In this document: in pieces, positions 18,232 to 27,424 of the stretch
Numbering within the stretch: the first letter of the stretch is position 1
Layout: the number at the start of each line of letters is the position of its first letter
Assembly (NCBI RefSeq): GCF_041929235.1
Contig: NZ_JBHFNP010000281.1
Span: 87,538 to 151,537 of the forward strand
Source of the DNA: Microseira sp041929235
Lineage (GTDB): Bacteria > Cyanobacteriota > Cyanobacteriia > Cyanobacteriales > Aerosakkonemataceae
Direction of reading: 5' to 3'
Length of the DNA stretch: 64,000 bases
The notes under the pieces: model-generated
The model's database searches: none
The model's input: only the letters and a program-made list of their open reading frames with translations
Told to the model about the DNA's origin: nothing
Made by a program: the position numbers and the translations under genes

Positions 18232-18388
18232 AATTTTTTGGGTATCCTCAATAAGTTGGTAAATTTGCGGGTTTGCATTCCCGACAATCTATGTACGAAC
18301 TAGAGGTATCCCGTGCTGCAAAAAAGCGAAAAATTTTTTGCAGTTTAAACTAGCCCAATTAAGATCGCGATCGCACTGAGTTACTTAA

Positions 18389-18440
18389 GAGCCTTGAGAT
18401 AAATCTCAGGCTAAAAGCTAAAACCCGTTAAAACGGGTTA
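18389..18440. terminator. two hairpins between the RTX and CPBP genes
   Basis: AGCCTTGAGAT (18390-18400) pairs with ATCTCAGGCT (18403-18412), and AACCCGTT (18422-18429) with AACGGGTT (18432-18439). They lie after the CPBP stop (minus strand) and upstream of the RTX gene, so they may end transcription of the CHAT operon. Just left (18350-18375) is a near copy of the last 28 bp of the CPBP gene. Confidence 0.45.
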
Positions 18441-18466
18441 AGAGCCAGGTGAAATCTAGCTGGCGC

Positions 18467-19075
18467 TCAAACTAGCCCAACTAAGATCGCGATCGCGCCC
18501 AGCAGCGAGTGGCTGAGGATAACGCTATATAAATTGCGATATTTGGCGTAGTGGCAGCCCCAAAGCAGACCCATGACCAACGTCAGCAGCAGTGTGGGTA
18601 GATCTTGGTAAATGAGGTGAATATAACTGTAGAGCGACGCAGAGAGCAAAATCTGCCATCCAACCCCTAACCTCGCCCTCGCAAAAATCCCGAATAAAAA
18701 ACCGCGATACAAAAACTCTTGGATCGGAGAAGATATGATCGCAAAGAAAAGGTAGAACGCGCATTTATAGCTAGAGTTATCAATCCGCGCCCCTTGGACG
18801 GCATAGTAAATGAGCATCACTGAAGCAAAAGCCAGGGTGGGTCTTGCGATCGCTTTGAGTGCATTCCCCAACTGTTGTGTTGTCAAGCCCAGTTCTTGGG
18901 GAGAAAATCGGTAGAGTCGCGCGATCGCGAAGATGGCGATCGCCACCAGAATCAGAAGATAAAATCGCCAAGCGAAAGGAACCCACCCCAAACAAATCGG
19001 CACAACTGGCACAATATATCCAAAACTGACAATCAGCAGGACTTTCCGCCGTTCTTGAGCCAGATTTCCCATCAT
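18467..19075 (-). CDS. CPBP family intramembrane protease-like protein
   Basis: 202 residues, about six transmembrane helices. The CPBP motif 1 (usually EExxxR) reads QEFLYRG near residue 111, so the first glutamate is replaced by Gln; the later histidines are in SLYSYIHL and VILSHSLLG. Members are glutamic-type CAAX/bacteriocin-processing proteases. The ATG overlaps the stop of the CHAT gene as TGATG, which indicates translational coupling; an upstream start inside the CHAT gene is less likely. Last gene of the sigma-DUF1822-CHAT operon. Confidence 0.8.
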   Translation of the reverse strand: MMGNLAQERRKVLLIVSFGYIVPVVPICLGWVPFAWRFYLLILVAIAIFAIARLYRFSPQELGLTTQQLGNALKAIARPTLAFASVMLIYYAVQGARIDNSSYKCAFYLFFAIISSPIQEFLYRGFLFGIFARARLGVGWQILLSASLYSYIHLIYQDLPTLLLTLVMGLLWGCHYAKYRNLYSVILSHSLLGAIAILVGLV

Positions 19076-21321
19076 CACTCGTCTCCAACGCGAAGATCGA
19101 TTAAACGAACGAGCAAGAAAAATAAACAAGCAAAGAAAAGACTGCTGGCAAACCAAGGAGTAAGCGGATCGATACTCCTCATTCCAAATAAGCGATCGAT
19201 GAAAGAAGTCCCAAACCAACTGCTAAGAATCGTCAGACCTAAACTCACTAATAAAAAGCCCAGCAGAATAGGTTTATATTTTGGGCTGGCGCTTCTGCGG
19301 ATGCTGGTAATTGTTGCCAGAGATAGTATAGAAGCGTGTGCATAAACCAGAATGTTGAGTCCGGCTAAAGTCCCTTTAAACTCGGGTGAAAATAACAGAC
19401 TTTTGGTATGATCGATGCCATAAATCTGGAAAGGTATCCACAACATAATACCCAATTCACATAGAAAAAGATAGGTCAAGTATCTGCTTTTGTGAAAGAT
19501 GGCATCTGGGGTCAGCAAAATCGTCGAAACCAGTGCCAGAATCTGAACGACACAACTAATAATGGCAATAAAATTAAGTGCATAAAACCACCGACTGACG
19601 GAAAAAGCTCCCGTATGATCTCGCCAAACGTCATAGGCGGTCGCAATCCGCAACAGTCCTTGAGATCCGGTAATGTCATTACCTGTATAAATATGTTTGA
19701 TGACGGCCTCTAAATCTGATTTGCCGATCGTCAAATTCCCTTTAGCATCAAAAGCCTTACGATCATCAAAAATCTCATCATAAATGCTAGAGATATCCGC
19801 CTGAGAAGTTTGCCACTTCTGGTAAAGTTTCGGGAGTTGCTGTGCGTTAATTGTAGTCGTCGCGTTGGACTTGAACTCCATCAACATCATGCGATCGCCA
19901 GTCAATTCAAACAACAGCCCTCCCAACGTGAAAAAAATCGTGACGAGCGTCAAAATAACAAACGGGCGAGTCTTGACGCGAATCATGCAATGTGCTTTGT
20001 AAGCAGCAAACAGCGGCATCCAAAGCACCAAAGAAGGATAGACAATCAGGTGAGGATAGAGTTGTGCATAAAGCGTTAAGGTTTCCCAACCTTGGAACTC
20101 GTAGAAGATGCCGACGGGGAGGCAAACTAAGAGCGCGATCGCAATAATTCCCAGTACCATCTCCCACTGCCAAGATAACCTCCGTTCCGAAAACAAACGA
20201 TTCCAAGTCAGTTCTTTCGCCAGAGGATTAGCAACGATGACAGGAAGCCAACTTTTGCCCGGTTCAAATTTATTTTGTAATTGCTGTCGTGCAGCATTCA
20301 TTGAGGCAAATAAAGAGCGATCGCGAACAAAAGCTGCCAGAAAATGCCTTAACAATTCTCTAGCAACAGATGACTCAACCATTTCCCGCATTACAATGCA
20401 GTAGGGCAGAGATAGCTCAGTTAGCTGGTTTGCCAATCCTAAACCATCACAAGAATTAAAGATTGCCAGTTGCAACTTCTTCTGAATTGCACCTGCAAGT
20501 AAATCTTTCAGTTCCGCGATTTCGACAATTCCCTGCGCGCCATCGGTGGGGTTAATTTGAATGCGCCCAATCCGTCCGTCGCGATCGCTTTCGCTATGTC
20601 CGGCAAAAAAGAAAATGTGCCAACCTTGAGTGTCTTTTAACTTTTTTTCTAACTCTTGGCGCGTCGGTTGTCTGAGGATGTGAGGTTCTGCACCATGCTG
20701 TCTCAGACTGGTGATAAAATCTTCTTCTTCGGCAAAACCAAGCTTTTCATCGCCAAAAACCACAAGGATGCGTGCAGTTGCTTTAATTTGGGGTGTTTGC
20801 TTCTGAGTCAGCCGCTTAAAATTTGTGGCGCTAATAGCAACTTCTACACCTCTAGTGGTGTACCCAGCCAAAGTGTCCCACTCTTGCCAAGGAAGTCCGC
20901 GCAGTTGTCGGTCTTCTGTTTGCACGATAATTTGGACTTCATCTTTTTTCGTAATTCTGTCTCTAAAACTCTCCAAAACTAGACCGACGCGCGGATCGGG
21001 TTGTCCGTTTTCATCAATCCAGCCATCCCGACCCAACCATTTGTTTAATTCGGCTTTTAAGGAATTAGCGAGGTCGGTGAGATTGACGACTCCTGAAATT
21101 AAGCGATCGCGATTTTTGGCAACTTTGCGATTCGCTTGAAGACCAATATAATACTGCCACTGTTTGAACTTATCTTCTAGCGGTTTGGGAAGGGGAGAGA
21201 GAAACGAAACGAGTTCTTCCATTTGCTCGGAGCGATCGTAGATTGCCAGGGTGACAGGTAGAAGTTCAGAATGGTTAATTTGCACCCGCCCACCAATCTT
21301 AAAGGAAATTCTAAATGCCAT
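19075..21321 (-). CDS. CHAT-domain (caspase-like) membrane protein
   Basis: 748 residues. Residues 1-180 contain the LRGLPWQEWD segment common before CHAT domains. The CHAT domain follows (about 184-375), with the catalytic His in FFFAGHSESD (His242) and Cys in IFNSCDGLGLA (Cys291), so the caspase-like dyad is intact. The C-terminal half has about eight transmembrane helices with one larger loop (roughly 480-565). It is probably a membrane-anchored peptidase with a cytoplasmic catalytic domain. It begins 12 bp after the DUF1822 gene and is coupled to the CPBP gene. Confidence 0.9.
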   Translation of the reverse strand: MAFRISFKIGGRVQINHSELLPVTLAIYDRSEQMEELVSFLSPLPKPLEDKFKQWQYYIGLQANRKVAKNRDRLISGVVNLTDLANSLKAELNKWLGRDGWIDENGQPDPRVGLVLESFRDRITKKDEVQIIVQTEDRQLRGLPWQEWDTLAGYTTRGVEVAISATNFKRLTQKQTPQIKATARILVVFGDEKLGFAEEEDFITSLRQHGAEPHILRQPTRQELEKKLKDTQGWHIFFFAGHSESDRDGRIGRIQINPTDGAQGIVEIAELKDLLAGAIQKKLQLAIFNSCDGLGLANQLTELSLPYCIVMREMVESSVARELLRHFLAAFVRDRSLFASMNAARQQLQNKFEPGKSWLPVIVANPLAKELTWNRLFSERRLSWQWEMVLGIIAIALLVCLPVGIFYEFQGWETLTLYAQLYPHLIVYPSLVLWMPLFAAYKAHCMIRVKTRPFVILTLVTIFFTLGGLLFELTGDRMMLMEFKSNATTTINAQQLPKLYQKWQTSQADISSIYDEIFDDRKAFDAKGNLTIGKSDLEAVIKHIYTGNDITGSQGLLRIATAYDVWRDHTGAFSVSRWFYALNFIAIISCVVQILALVSTILLTPDAIFHKSRYLTYLFLCELGIMLWIPFQIYGIDHTKSLLFSPEFKGTLAGLNILVYAHASILSLATITSIRRSASPKYKPILLGFLLVSLGLTILSSWFGTSFIDRLFGMRSIDPLTPWFASSLFFACLFFLLVRLIDLRVGDE

Positions 21322-21333
21322 TACAGCTCCTCT

Positions 21334-22257
21334 TTAGGCAATAAAATATTCTCGACAGAAGCTTTCTCCTAACCGCAACTCTACCCATAATTCCTCACAT
21401 GGCGATAATTCTAGAGGAATGGAAATCAGATCTGCTGCTTCATTTACGGTTTCAGTATAGATGTCGGATTCGTCGGGTACGCTGACCTGCATTCCTCTGG
21501 GCAGAGAAGCACTTTCACCTCGGACAATTACTCTAACTAATATCGATTCATCATGGTTCTGGGAAACAGAAAGTTGCATTTCAAAGACTTGCCCTGCTAA
21601 GGGAATCTTTTTCTTACAGGTCGCCGTCCGCAAATCGCGCATGGAGGGTTCCCACTCGGCGGTATAGATGTTATTGAGCCAGTTTCTTAAGTAGGTAATT
21701 CGTTTTTCGGCAAATTCTCGCGTGAGGTCAATTGTCTCGGCTATTTCGACCCCTGAAGATGATTCTTGTTGTGCCAGGTAATCGATCAGATCGTCCATAG
21801 ACTGTAAATCCGCGATCGCCACTTCTAGGTCTGGCGGTTCGGACTCAAAAGCAGGCAGAAAACCCAGCAGCATTGCTAATTTCTCGGAACTCGCAATCTC
21901 GACAAACAAATAACCAATGCGATCGCTCAAACTTTCTGGTGGTAAAGTTACAGTCTGTTGTCCAGTGGCAATGCTCCGACATTCCAAATTGCCCAGTCCG
22001 GGCAATTCTAACTCGTTGGCTTCGCTCCAAAGACGACGAGGCGCATTCCATCTTTCGGGTTGAGTCAGATTAGTCTCAAAACCAAGCAGACGAAAATACG
22101 CATCGGCAACGAGTACAGCTAGAGTATTGTCATAGATCCGCTGTCGAACATCTTGAACAAAATACTGCTCGGCATAGGCTCTAGCTTGGCGGCAAAATGA
22201 CGCAGGAATTGGAAATGGAATCGCTAGTTCCTGCAAAACGCTTAGTTTATCTGTCAT
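21334..22257 (-). CDS. DUF1822 family protein
   Basis: About 307 residues; the order FPIPASFCRQARAYAEQ near the start, then LAVLVADAYFRLLGFET, then ESLSDRIGYLFVEI is typical of DUF1822, a family found almost only in cyanobacteria. Function unknown. The ATG at 22257 is chosen because GGAGAAGAG lies just before it, inside the end of the sigma gene, so the two genes overlap by 11 bp. In many cyanobacteria DUF1822 genes sit between a sigma factor and a CHAT or CHASE2 membrane protein, as here. Confidence 0.85.
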   Translation of the reverse strand: MTDKLSVLQELAIPFPIPASFCRQARAYAEQYFVQDVRQRIYDNTLAVLVADAYFRLLGFETNLTQPERWNAPRRLWSEANELELPGLGNLECRSIATGQQTVTLPPESLSDRIGYLFVEIASSEKLAMLLGFLPAFESEPPDLEVAIADLQSMDDLIDYLAQQESSSGVEIAETIDLTREFAEKRITYLRNWLNNIYTAEWEPSMRDLRTATCKKKIPLAGQVFEMQLSVSQNHDESILVRVIVRGESASLPRGMQVSVPDESDIYTETVNEAADLISIPLELSPCEELWVELRLGESFCREYFIA

Positions 22258-22903
22258 GATTCTCTTCTCCAAATAGCCTTTGATTTCGCTCTAACCACTC
22301 TTGTAATAAGGGTTGACACTTTCTTGACCAATGAGATGAGATTGCACCGCGAGTTGAGCCAACTTCCGCAGCAATTTCCTGCCACTCTTTACCCACAACA
22401 AGTCTCAAGTAAGCCAGCGTTTGACAATTCGCTTTTGGATTATTTTCAATATGGCAATCCTTAAGAAGATGGTCGGGATCGTCTTCGATCCATTGCACAA
22501 ATGATTCCCAAGTATCAAGCAGCAACTTAGCATCAATCGGAGCAACGACTCGATCTAAAGGATCGAGTTCGCCTTCATTGGTTTGCCAGACAGACTGTTG
22601 GCGATCGCGATGGCGTTGAGCCGCACGAATCTCGTCCATGTGCTGATGGCGCAGACAGGTCTTAAACCAAGTCAAGAACGAACCTCGACTCGGATCGTAT
22701 TTGTCGCAAAGGGTCTTCGTTAAATTGAACATGGTTTTGTAGAGCGCTTCTTCGTAAACATCATCTCCTGTGGTCTGAATGCGCCCCGATTTTAGGAGAA
22801 CTCGCAGAAATGAGTTAAGGGCTTTGCGACGCTGAGGACTGTCTGGCGGGTGGCTGCAAGTCTCTTGTATCAGTGTTTGCAGGTAGAGGTTTAGGTCATC
22901 CAT
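22247..22903 (-). CDS. sigma-70 family RNA polymerase sigma factor
   Basis: About 218 residues from the ATG at 22903; an upstream GTG at 22933 would add ten. Region 2 is seen as YDPSRGSFLTWFKTCLRHQ followed by DEIRAAQRHRDR, and region 4 as VVGKEWQEIAAEVGSTRGAI with a Ser-His-Trp recognition helix. This alternative sigma factor starts the DUF1822-CHAT-CPBP operon. No anti-sigma gene is adjacent, so DUF1822 or proteolysis may control it; this is inference. Confidence 0.85.
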   Translation of the reverse strand: MDDLNLYLQTLIQETCSHPPDSPQRRKALNSFLRVLLKSGRIQTTGDDVYEEALYKTMFNLTKTLCDKYDPSRGSFLTWFKTCLRHQHMDEIRAAQRHRDRQQSVWQTNEGELDPLDRVVAPIDAKLLLDTWESFVQWIEDDPDHLLKDCHIENNPKANCQTLAYLRLVVGKEWQEIAAEVGSTRGAISSHWSRKCQPLLQEWLERNQRLFGEENHDR

Positions 22904-23154
22904 AGGTTTATGACTTAACGCTAGCTGTGTCACTCAGCAGACGATAAGCAGCACCACTCTCTATTACGAAAAACAAGTGCATCGTTCTGCAAAAAGATTG
23001 AGTCAATCGCAAAATTTTACTCAAAGTTTTTCTCCTGCAGCATTTATACATAATATTATATCCAGGTTCTAGCTTACGAAGCGGCAACAGGGCGAGTATT
23101 GAAGGAGCAACATTTAGGCAGTGTGGATGAATTGGAAGCCTCAATTGAGAGCGA

Positions 23155-23628
23155 TTGTCTTCCAACCAGCAATTCACGCTGATTACGCAGAATATTGATA
23201 GATTCCACCAACGTGCGGGTAGTTCTAACGTTCTTGAGATACAAGGTAACGCTCATCGGACTCAATGCAGCAATCTTTCTTGCAGCCTAATGCCTTACTC
23301 AGACAGCGAACCTCATGATGATGCACTGCCTATTTGTCAAATGTGCGGTTCGACCTTGCGTCCAGATATTGTTTTGTTTGGCGAACAGCTACCTGTTAAA
23401 GAATCTTGGTTAGCCAAACGCAGTTTACGAGATTGCGATCTTTTTATAGCAATAGGTACCTCTGGAACTGTATCGCCAGCATCTTCATTTGTCCGTTCAG
23501 CCGATTATGCTGGATCTAGAACTATTCCGATCAACTTAGAGCCAATGGAGCCGAAGACTCCTGACTTTAAGGAGGAGTATTTAGGATATGCTGAAGAGAT
23601 TGTGCCTCTTTTATTTGGTGCGATATAA
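23155..23628 (+). pseudogene. Sir2-family NAD-dependent deacylase, truncated and without catalytic His
   Basis: The readable part has ITQNIDRFHQRAG, two zinc-binding cysteine pairs (CSNLSC and CQMCG), RPDIVLFGE and GTSGTVSPAS, all Sir2 features. The N-terminal NAD-binding GAGxS half is absent. The catalytic motif usually reads HGN but is QGN here (LEIQGNAHR), so the active-site His is lost. The only start is a TTG after an in-frame TGA. Non-functional remnant. Confidence 0.78.
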
Positions 23629-23738
23629 CAACCCCCACAGGCGGGCATAATGCCCAACCCACAAGATTTATTGGAGAGGTTTAATTAAGTTAGTTTAGTT
23701 ATTGATGGTGCGATCGCCTGCCTTTTTAATTAGATTCT

Positions 23739-24539
23739 ATGACAGAACCTTTTCGCCTTTGGTTACCTAAAGCTGAACTTTGCCCGATTGTGGCGAATAT
23801 CCCTCATAGCGGTTTAGCCGTACCAGATGAGGTTGCACAAATCCTCAACCCAGATTACAAAAACTTTCTTCCCAATCAAGATTGGCATCTCGATAAGTTG
23901 TACGATCTTCTCCCCAATCTAGGAATTACAGTTCTACAAGCTACGTTCAGTCGTTATGTTGTAGACCTCAATCGTCCCCTTCAAGAGCCATTATTTGGTA
24001 ATTTTTGGCGAGCAGCGATTCCTGAGAAAACTGCGTTTGATGCACCGCTCTACCAAATCTCTCCATCCCCAGAGCAAATTGAATGGCGAATTAATCATTT
24101 TTATCATCCATACCACCAACAAATAGAAATACTTTTAAATCAGACGATCGACAGATTTGGTCGAGTTTATTTGTTAGATCTACACAGTTTTATGGGACTA
24201 ATTGTTGAGGATGTTTGCTTAGGCAATGTCAACGGGCGAAGTTGTTCCGAGTTTTTGATTTCTACCGTTGAATCTGCTTTTGCATCAAAAGGCTATCAAG
24301 TCGTTCGTAACAAGGTTTTCAACGGAGGTTATATTACGCGACATTACGGACAGATGCCCCAAGTTGAGGCTTTACAGATAGAGATTCGATACCCTACATA
24401 CTTAAATTCAACACAACTCGAGCAAAAATATGTTCCCGATTGGAATGTGGCAGAGTTCGATCGCGCAAAATTAAACTTTGAGGCGATATTCAGTGCGATC
24501 GCAGCTTCATGTGCGGGTAATTTGTCAGCGAGCCAATAA
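23739..24539 (+). CDS. N-formylglutamate amidohydrolase family protein
   Basis: 266 residues. IPHSGLAVPDE near the start, FSRYVVDLNRPL, then LLDLHSFMG and the late GGYITRHYGQ and EALQIEIRYPTY make the FGase family pattern, with conserved histidines for zinc. It would hydrolyse N-formylglutamate or a related acylated amino acid. Two partial copies of this gene lie at 25634-26224 and 27285-27424, so the locus has been duplicated. Confidence 0.88.
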   Translation: MTEPFRLWLPKAELCPIVANIPHSGLAVPDEVAQILNPDYKNFLPNQDWHLDKLYDLLPNLGITVLQATFSRYVVDLNRPLQEPLFGNFWRAAIPEKTAFDAPLYQISPSPEQIEWRINHFYHPYHQQIEILLNQTIDRFGRVYLLDLHSFMGLIVEDVCLGNVNGRSCSEFLISTVESAFASKGYQVVRNKVFNGGYITRHYGQMPQVEALQIEIRYPTYLNSTQLEQKYVPDWNVAEFDRAKLNFEAIFSAIAASCAGNLSASQ

Positions 24540-24652
24540 CTTAAAGATGAGTAAAAGTTTCAGCTATCCGACCAACTTTGCAAGTCCGCTCCAACCGGGT
24601 TGTTATGTCGTGCCCCACAGATATGACTGCAATCAGTTGCTCTAAGCCTGCA

Positions 24653-25048
24653 TCATGGAATGAAAATCCGTCTTGCGCCTCGGTAGTCTTCAAGGTCAAC
24701 AATGATATCAACCAAGCGATTAACACAACGATCTCGATACTCCGGTTCAGCCAGTAGCCGATCTATATTTCCTATCGTGATGACAGGCAACGATGTTGCA
24801 GTATTCTCCTCGCGCATCACTTGTTCCAAAGAGTCTTTTCCTTTCATACTTCGATTAGCGGTTAGCAAAATCATCTCGTTAGCTTGGGCACAACGCCAAA
24901 CAACACGATCGTCGCTATTGACTTCTAACCCAACCTCTTCAAACAGGACAAAGCGAATCGAAATTAAGTCAATCCAGCCACTTGCGGCAAGGCTACCTGC
25001 AAGGACTACAGAATGCCCGCGTAAGTTATGATCGACCAAAATGTTCAT
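24653..25048 (-). CDS. PIN-like (DUF5615-type) putative toxin
   Basis: 131 residues beginning MNILVDHNLRGHSVVLAG, the acidic Asp start of PIN-like RNases, with an internal DDRVVWRCAQANEMILLTAN where a second acidic site sits. The gene overlaps the DUF433 gene by ATGA. Small PIN-like proteins next to DUF433 proteins are usual toxin-antitoxin pairs, so RNase toxin is a reasonable inference, not shown here. Confidence 0.65.
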   Translation of the reverse strand: MNILVDHNLRGHSVVLAGSLAASGWIDLISIRFVLFEEVGLEVNSDDRVVWRCAQANEMILLTANRSMKGKDSLEQVMREENTATSLPVITIGNIDRLLAEPEYRDRCVNRLVDIIVDLEDYRGARRIFIP

Positions 25049-25419
25049 GCTGGTGATTCAAGCTTAGCTCGTTCTGCTCGAAGCTTTGCCCGAATCGCTT
25101 CCGTACCCGGTTTTGGAGGTTTTGCAGCAATATGAGCAAGGAGATCGCGATTTTGCTCCTCATAATATTGCCGCAGTTCTTCGGCTTCCTTAAGAACGGT
25201 TTGGTATTCTGCTTCAACCTCGGCACGATGGGCATCAATGTAGGATAAAGCAGCATTCACCTGTTCATCTGTAAGGCTAAGCATGGCACGGATAAACTTC
25301 GGTGGGTACTGCTCTGTTACATAGTCCATCACGTCATACAAAGTGATGCGGGTTCCTGCGATCGTCAGTCCACGTTCTGTACGGACAATTGTGGCTTGCT
25401 CGTTTGATGTCCAAGTCAT
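25045..25419 (-). CDS. DUF433-family antitoxin
   Basis: 124 residues. IVRTERGLTIAGTRITLYD followed by VMDYVTEQYPPKFI is the DUF433 winged-helix-like pattern; the C-terminus is a charged helix (EELRQYYEEQNRDLL) that could bind a toxin. The ATG at 25419 is preferred because AAGGA is close upstream. First gene of the TA-like pair. Confidence 0.78.
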   Translation of the reverse strand: MTWTSNEQATIVRTERGLTIAGTRITLYDVMDYVTEQYPPKFIRAMLSLTDEQVNAALSYIDAHRAEVEAEYQTVLKEAEELRQYYEEQNRDLLAHIAAKPPKPGTEAIRAKLRAERAKLESPA

Positions 25420-25633
25420 TTCCTTGGCTCCTGAGAACTCACTTATAGCCATTATATAAAGAAATGTATAGCCAAGGAGCAGTTGAGCTGGCGAAGGGAA
25501 CCCAACCGACGAGAGAAGCGATCGCTTAACTCTAAAAAGCCAGACGAATAGGAACAGGATAGACTTCAGGTGGAATAGCTGAGATACAAAGTAATCGTTG
25601 CCTGAGTAGTAACTTGCAATATTACGGGCTGCA

Positions 25634-26224
25634 TTCAGTCGTTATGTTGTAGACCTCAATCGCCCCCTTCAAGAGCCATTATTTGGTAATTTTTGGCGAG
25701 CAGCGATTCCTGAGAAAACTGCGTTTGATGCACCGCTTTACCAAATCTCTCCATCCCCAGAGCAAATTGAATGGCGAATTAACAATTTTTATCATCCCTA
25801 CCATCAGCAACTATAAATGCTTCTAAATCAGACGATTGACAGATTTGGTCGAGTTTATTTGTTAGATATACACAGTTTTATGGGGCCAATTGTTGAGGAT
25901 GTTTGCTTAGGCAATGTCAACGGGCGAAGTTGTTCCGAGTATTTAATTTCTCCCGTTGAATTTGCTTTTGCATCAAAAGGTTATCAAGTCGTTCGTAACA
26001 AGGTTTTTAACGGAGGTTATATTACGCGACATTACGGACAGATGCCCCAAGTTGAGGCTTTACAGATAGAAATTCGATACCCTACATACTTAAATCCAAC
26101 ACAACTCGATCGCGATGCTGTTCCCGATTGGAATGTGGCAGAGTTCGATCGCGCAAAATTAAACTTTGAGGCGATATTCAGCGCGATCGCCGCTTCATGT
26201 GCGGGTAATTTGCCAGTACAATAA
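25634..26224 (+). pseudogene. second copy of the N-formylglutamate amidohydrolase gene, 5'-truncated, with nonsense codon
   Basis: Nearly identical to 23947-24520 of the intact gene but begins abruptly in the middle of it. A GAA codon of the intact copy is TAA here (near 25813), so the frame is cut; from 25817 it opens again to the end. The TA pair at 24653-25419 lies between the two copies. Confidence 0.85.
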
Positions 26225-26634
26225 TCGAAGGTTATACAGATAGGTGCAGGTAGAATGAACAATATCGTATTGCACAACGCTGGTTACACCATGACGGATG
26301 GTTTCAGTGATGTTGATGGAGTAATTTACGAACGCGATCGCGAGAACGTCAAGGGATACTGCTTCTACCACTGGCAAAATCTCGAAGGGGCGGTCAAAGG
26401 TGACGGCCTAATACCAATTTTCCTCGATCGTGCTACACATCGGCAGGTGTGCAGGTGTGCAGGTGGGCAAAATATGTGTAGCGTATTCACAGGAAAACAG
26501 TATAACGCTGGCGTTCGGCGATTTGGATGATGATGAAGTCAGTAGCATAAACAAACAGGACTTGCACACCTACTTTATTGCGAGCGATCGCTACGTCGCT
26601 ATCAACTATCAACTATCAACTATCAACTGTTATT
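26225..26634. other. intergenic stretch with short tandem repeats
   Basis: No convincing gene. Contains three copies of an 8-bp unit GCAGGTGT (26443-26466, the last altered) and four copies of the heptamer CTATCAA (26599-26626). Open frames in this interval have no recognisable motifs. Confidence 0.5.
26599..26626. repeat. heptamer short tandem repeat (CTATCAA)4
   Basis: Four perfect 7-bp units directly upstream of the HsdR-N-like gene, ending 8 bp before its ATG. This is the STRR type of cyanobacterial repeat. Confidence 0.8.
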
Positions 26635-27276
26635 ATGGTTCAAACTTTCCCGCTCGAGCGCACCCTCAAAACTTTCAGCCAACTGCAAACTCAATTCAAC
26701 CTCCAACGCAACACAGATGACAATTTTTTTACAGAATGGTTGAACGCTGATACAGAATTAACCGAACAGGAACAACAAACACTTGATGCGATTCGCCAAA
26801 AATACTTTTACCAACTATCTTATAATCAATTGGGAGAAGAAACTGTTAAATTAATAGTTCTCTCTCCGCTTCTCGATTTAGCCGGATTTTTTGCACCTCC
26901 TTTTCGGTTTACAACAGAAACGACCGTGCAGATTAATGTAGAAAGCAATGATGTAATTTATCGAGGACGCATTGACGCACTTGTTCTGCAAGAGACTCTT
27001 TGGGTTGTCCTAGTAGAATCCAAAGAAACTAGCTTTTCTTTAGAACTTGCTTTGCCGCAGACATTAGCTTATATGCTAGCAAATCCCAATCCAGAAAAAT
27101 CAGTTTTCGGCATGGTGACAAATGGCGGTAATTTTATCTTTGTCAAGTTGCAAATTCAAGAATTTCCCAAATATGAACTATCTAATGTGTTTTCCCTTCT
27201 GCCTCGCGACAACCAACTCTATGATGTATTGCACGTTCTCAAACGTCTAGGGCGAATTGCGCTCGATCGCAACTAG
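26635..27276 (+). CDS. stand-alone HsdR N-terminal-like nuclease
   Basis: 213 residues. The PD-(D/E)XK pattern is seen as IYRGRIDALV with the Asp, then WVVLVESKET with the ExK, followed by a helix (LALPQTLAYMLAN). This is the N-terminal nuclease domain of type I restriction R subunits, here alone and without helicase. Such short proteins are common in cyanobacteria and of unknown role. No HsdM or HsdS is near. The ATG is within 10 bp of a heptamer repeat; no SD is evident. Confidence 0.75.
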   Translation: MVQTFPLERTLKTFSQLQTQFNLQRNTDDNFFTEWLNADTELTEQEQQTLDAIRQKYFYQLSYNQLGEETVKLIVLSPLLDLAGFFAPPFRFTTETTVQINVESNDVIYRGRIDALVLQETLWVVLVESKETSFSLELALPQTLAYMLANPNPEKSVFGMVTNGGNFIFVKLQIQEFPKYELSNVFSLLPRDNQLYDVLHVLKRLGRIALDRN

Positions 27277-27284
27277 ATTTAGAC

Positions 27285-27424
27285 TATGTTCCAGATTGGA
27301 ATGTGGCAGAGTTCGATCGAGCAAAATTAAACTTTGAGGCGATATTCAGTGCGATCGCCGCTTCATGTGCAGGTAACTTGTCAGCGATCCAATAACTTAA
27401 AGATGAGTAAAAGTTTCAGCTATC
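27285..27424 (+). repeat. third copy of the amidohydrolase gene 3' end
   Basis: 140 bp that match 24429-24568, which covers the last 36 codons of the intact amidohydrolase gene, its stop and 29 bp beyond. The copy follows directly after the HsdR-N-like stop. It marks a segmental duplication boundary. Confidence 0.85.

Noticed and set aside
20656..21139. Plus-strand frames within the CHAT gene
   Set aside because: They overlap the well-supported CHAT protein and have no motifs.
26599..26626. Possible CRISPR array from tandem repeats
   Set aside because: Units are only 7 bp with no spacers; this is an STRR. No other repeat-spacer pattern was seen in the window.
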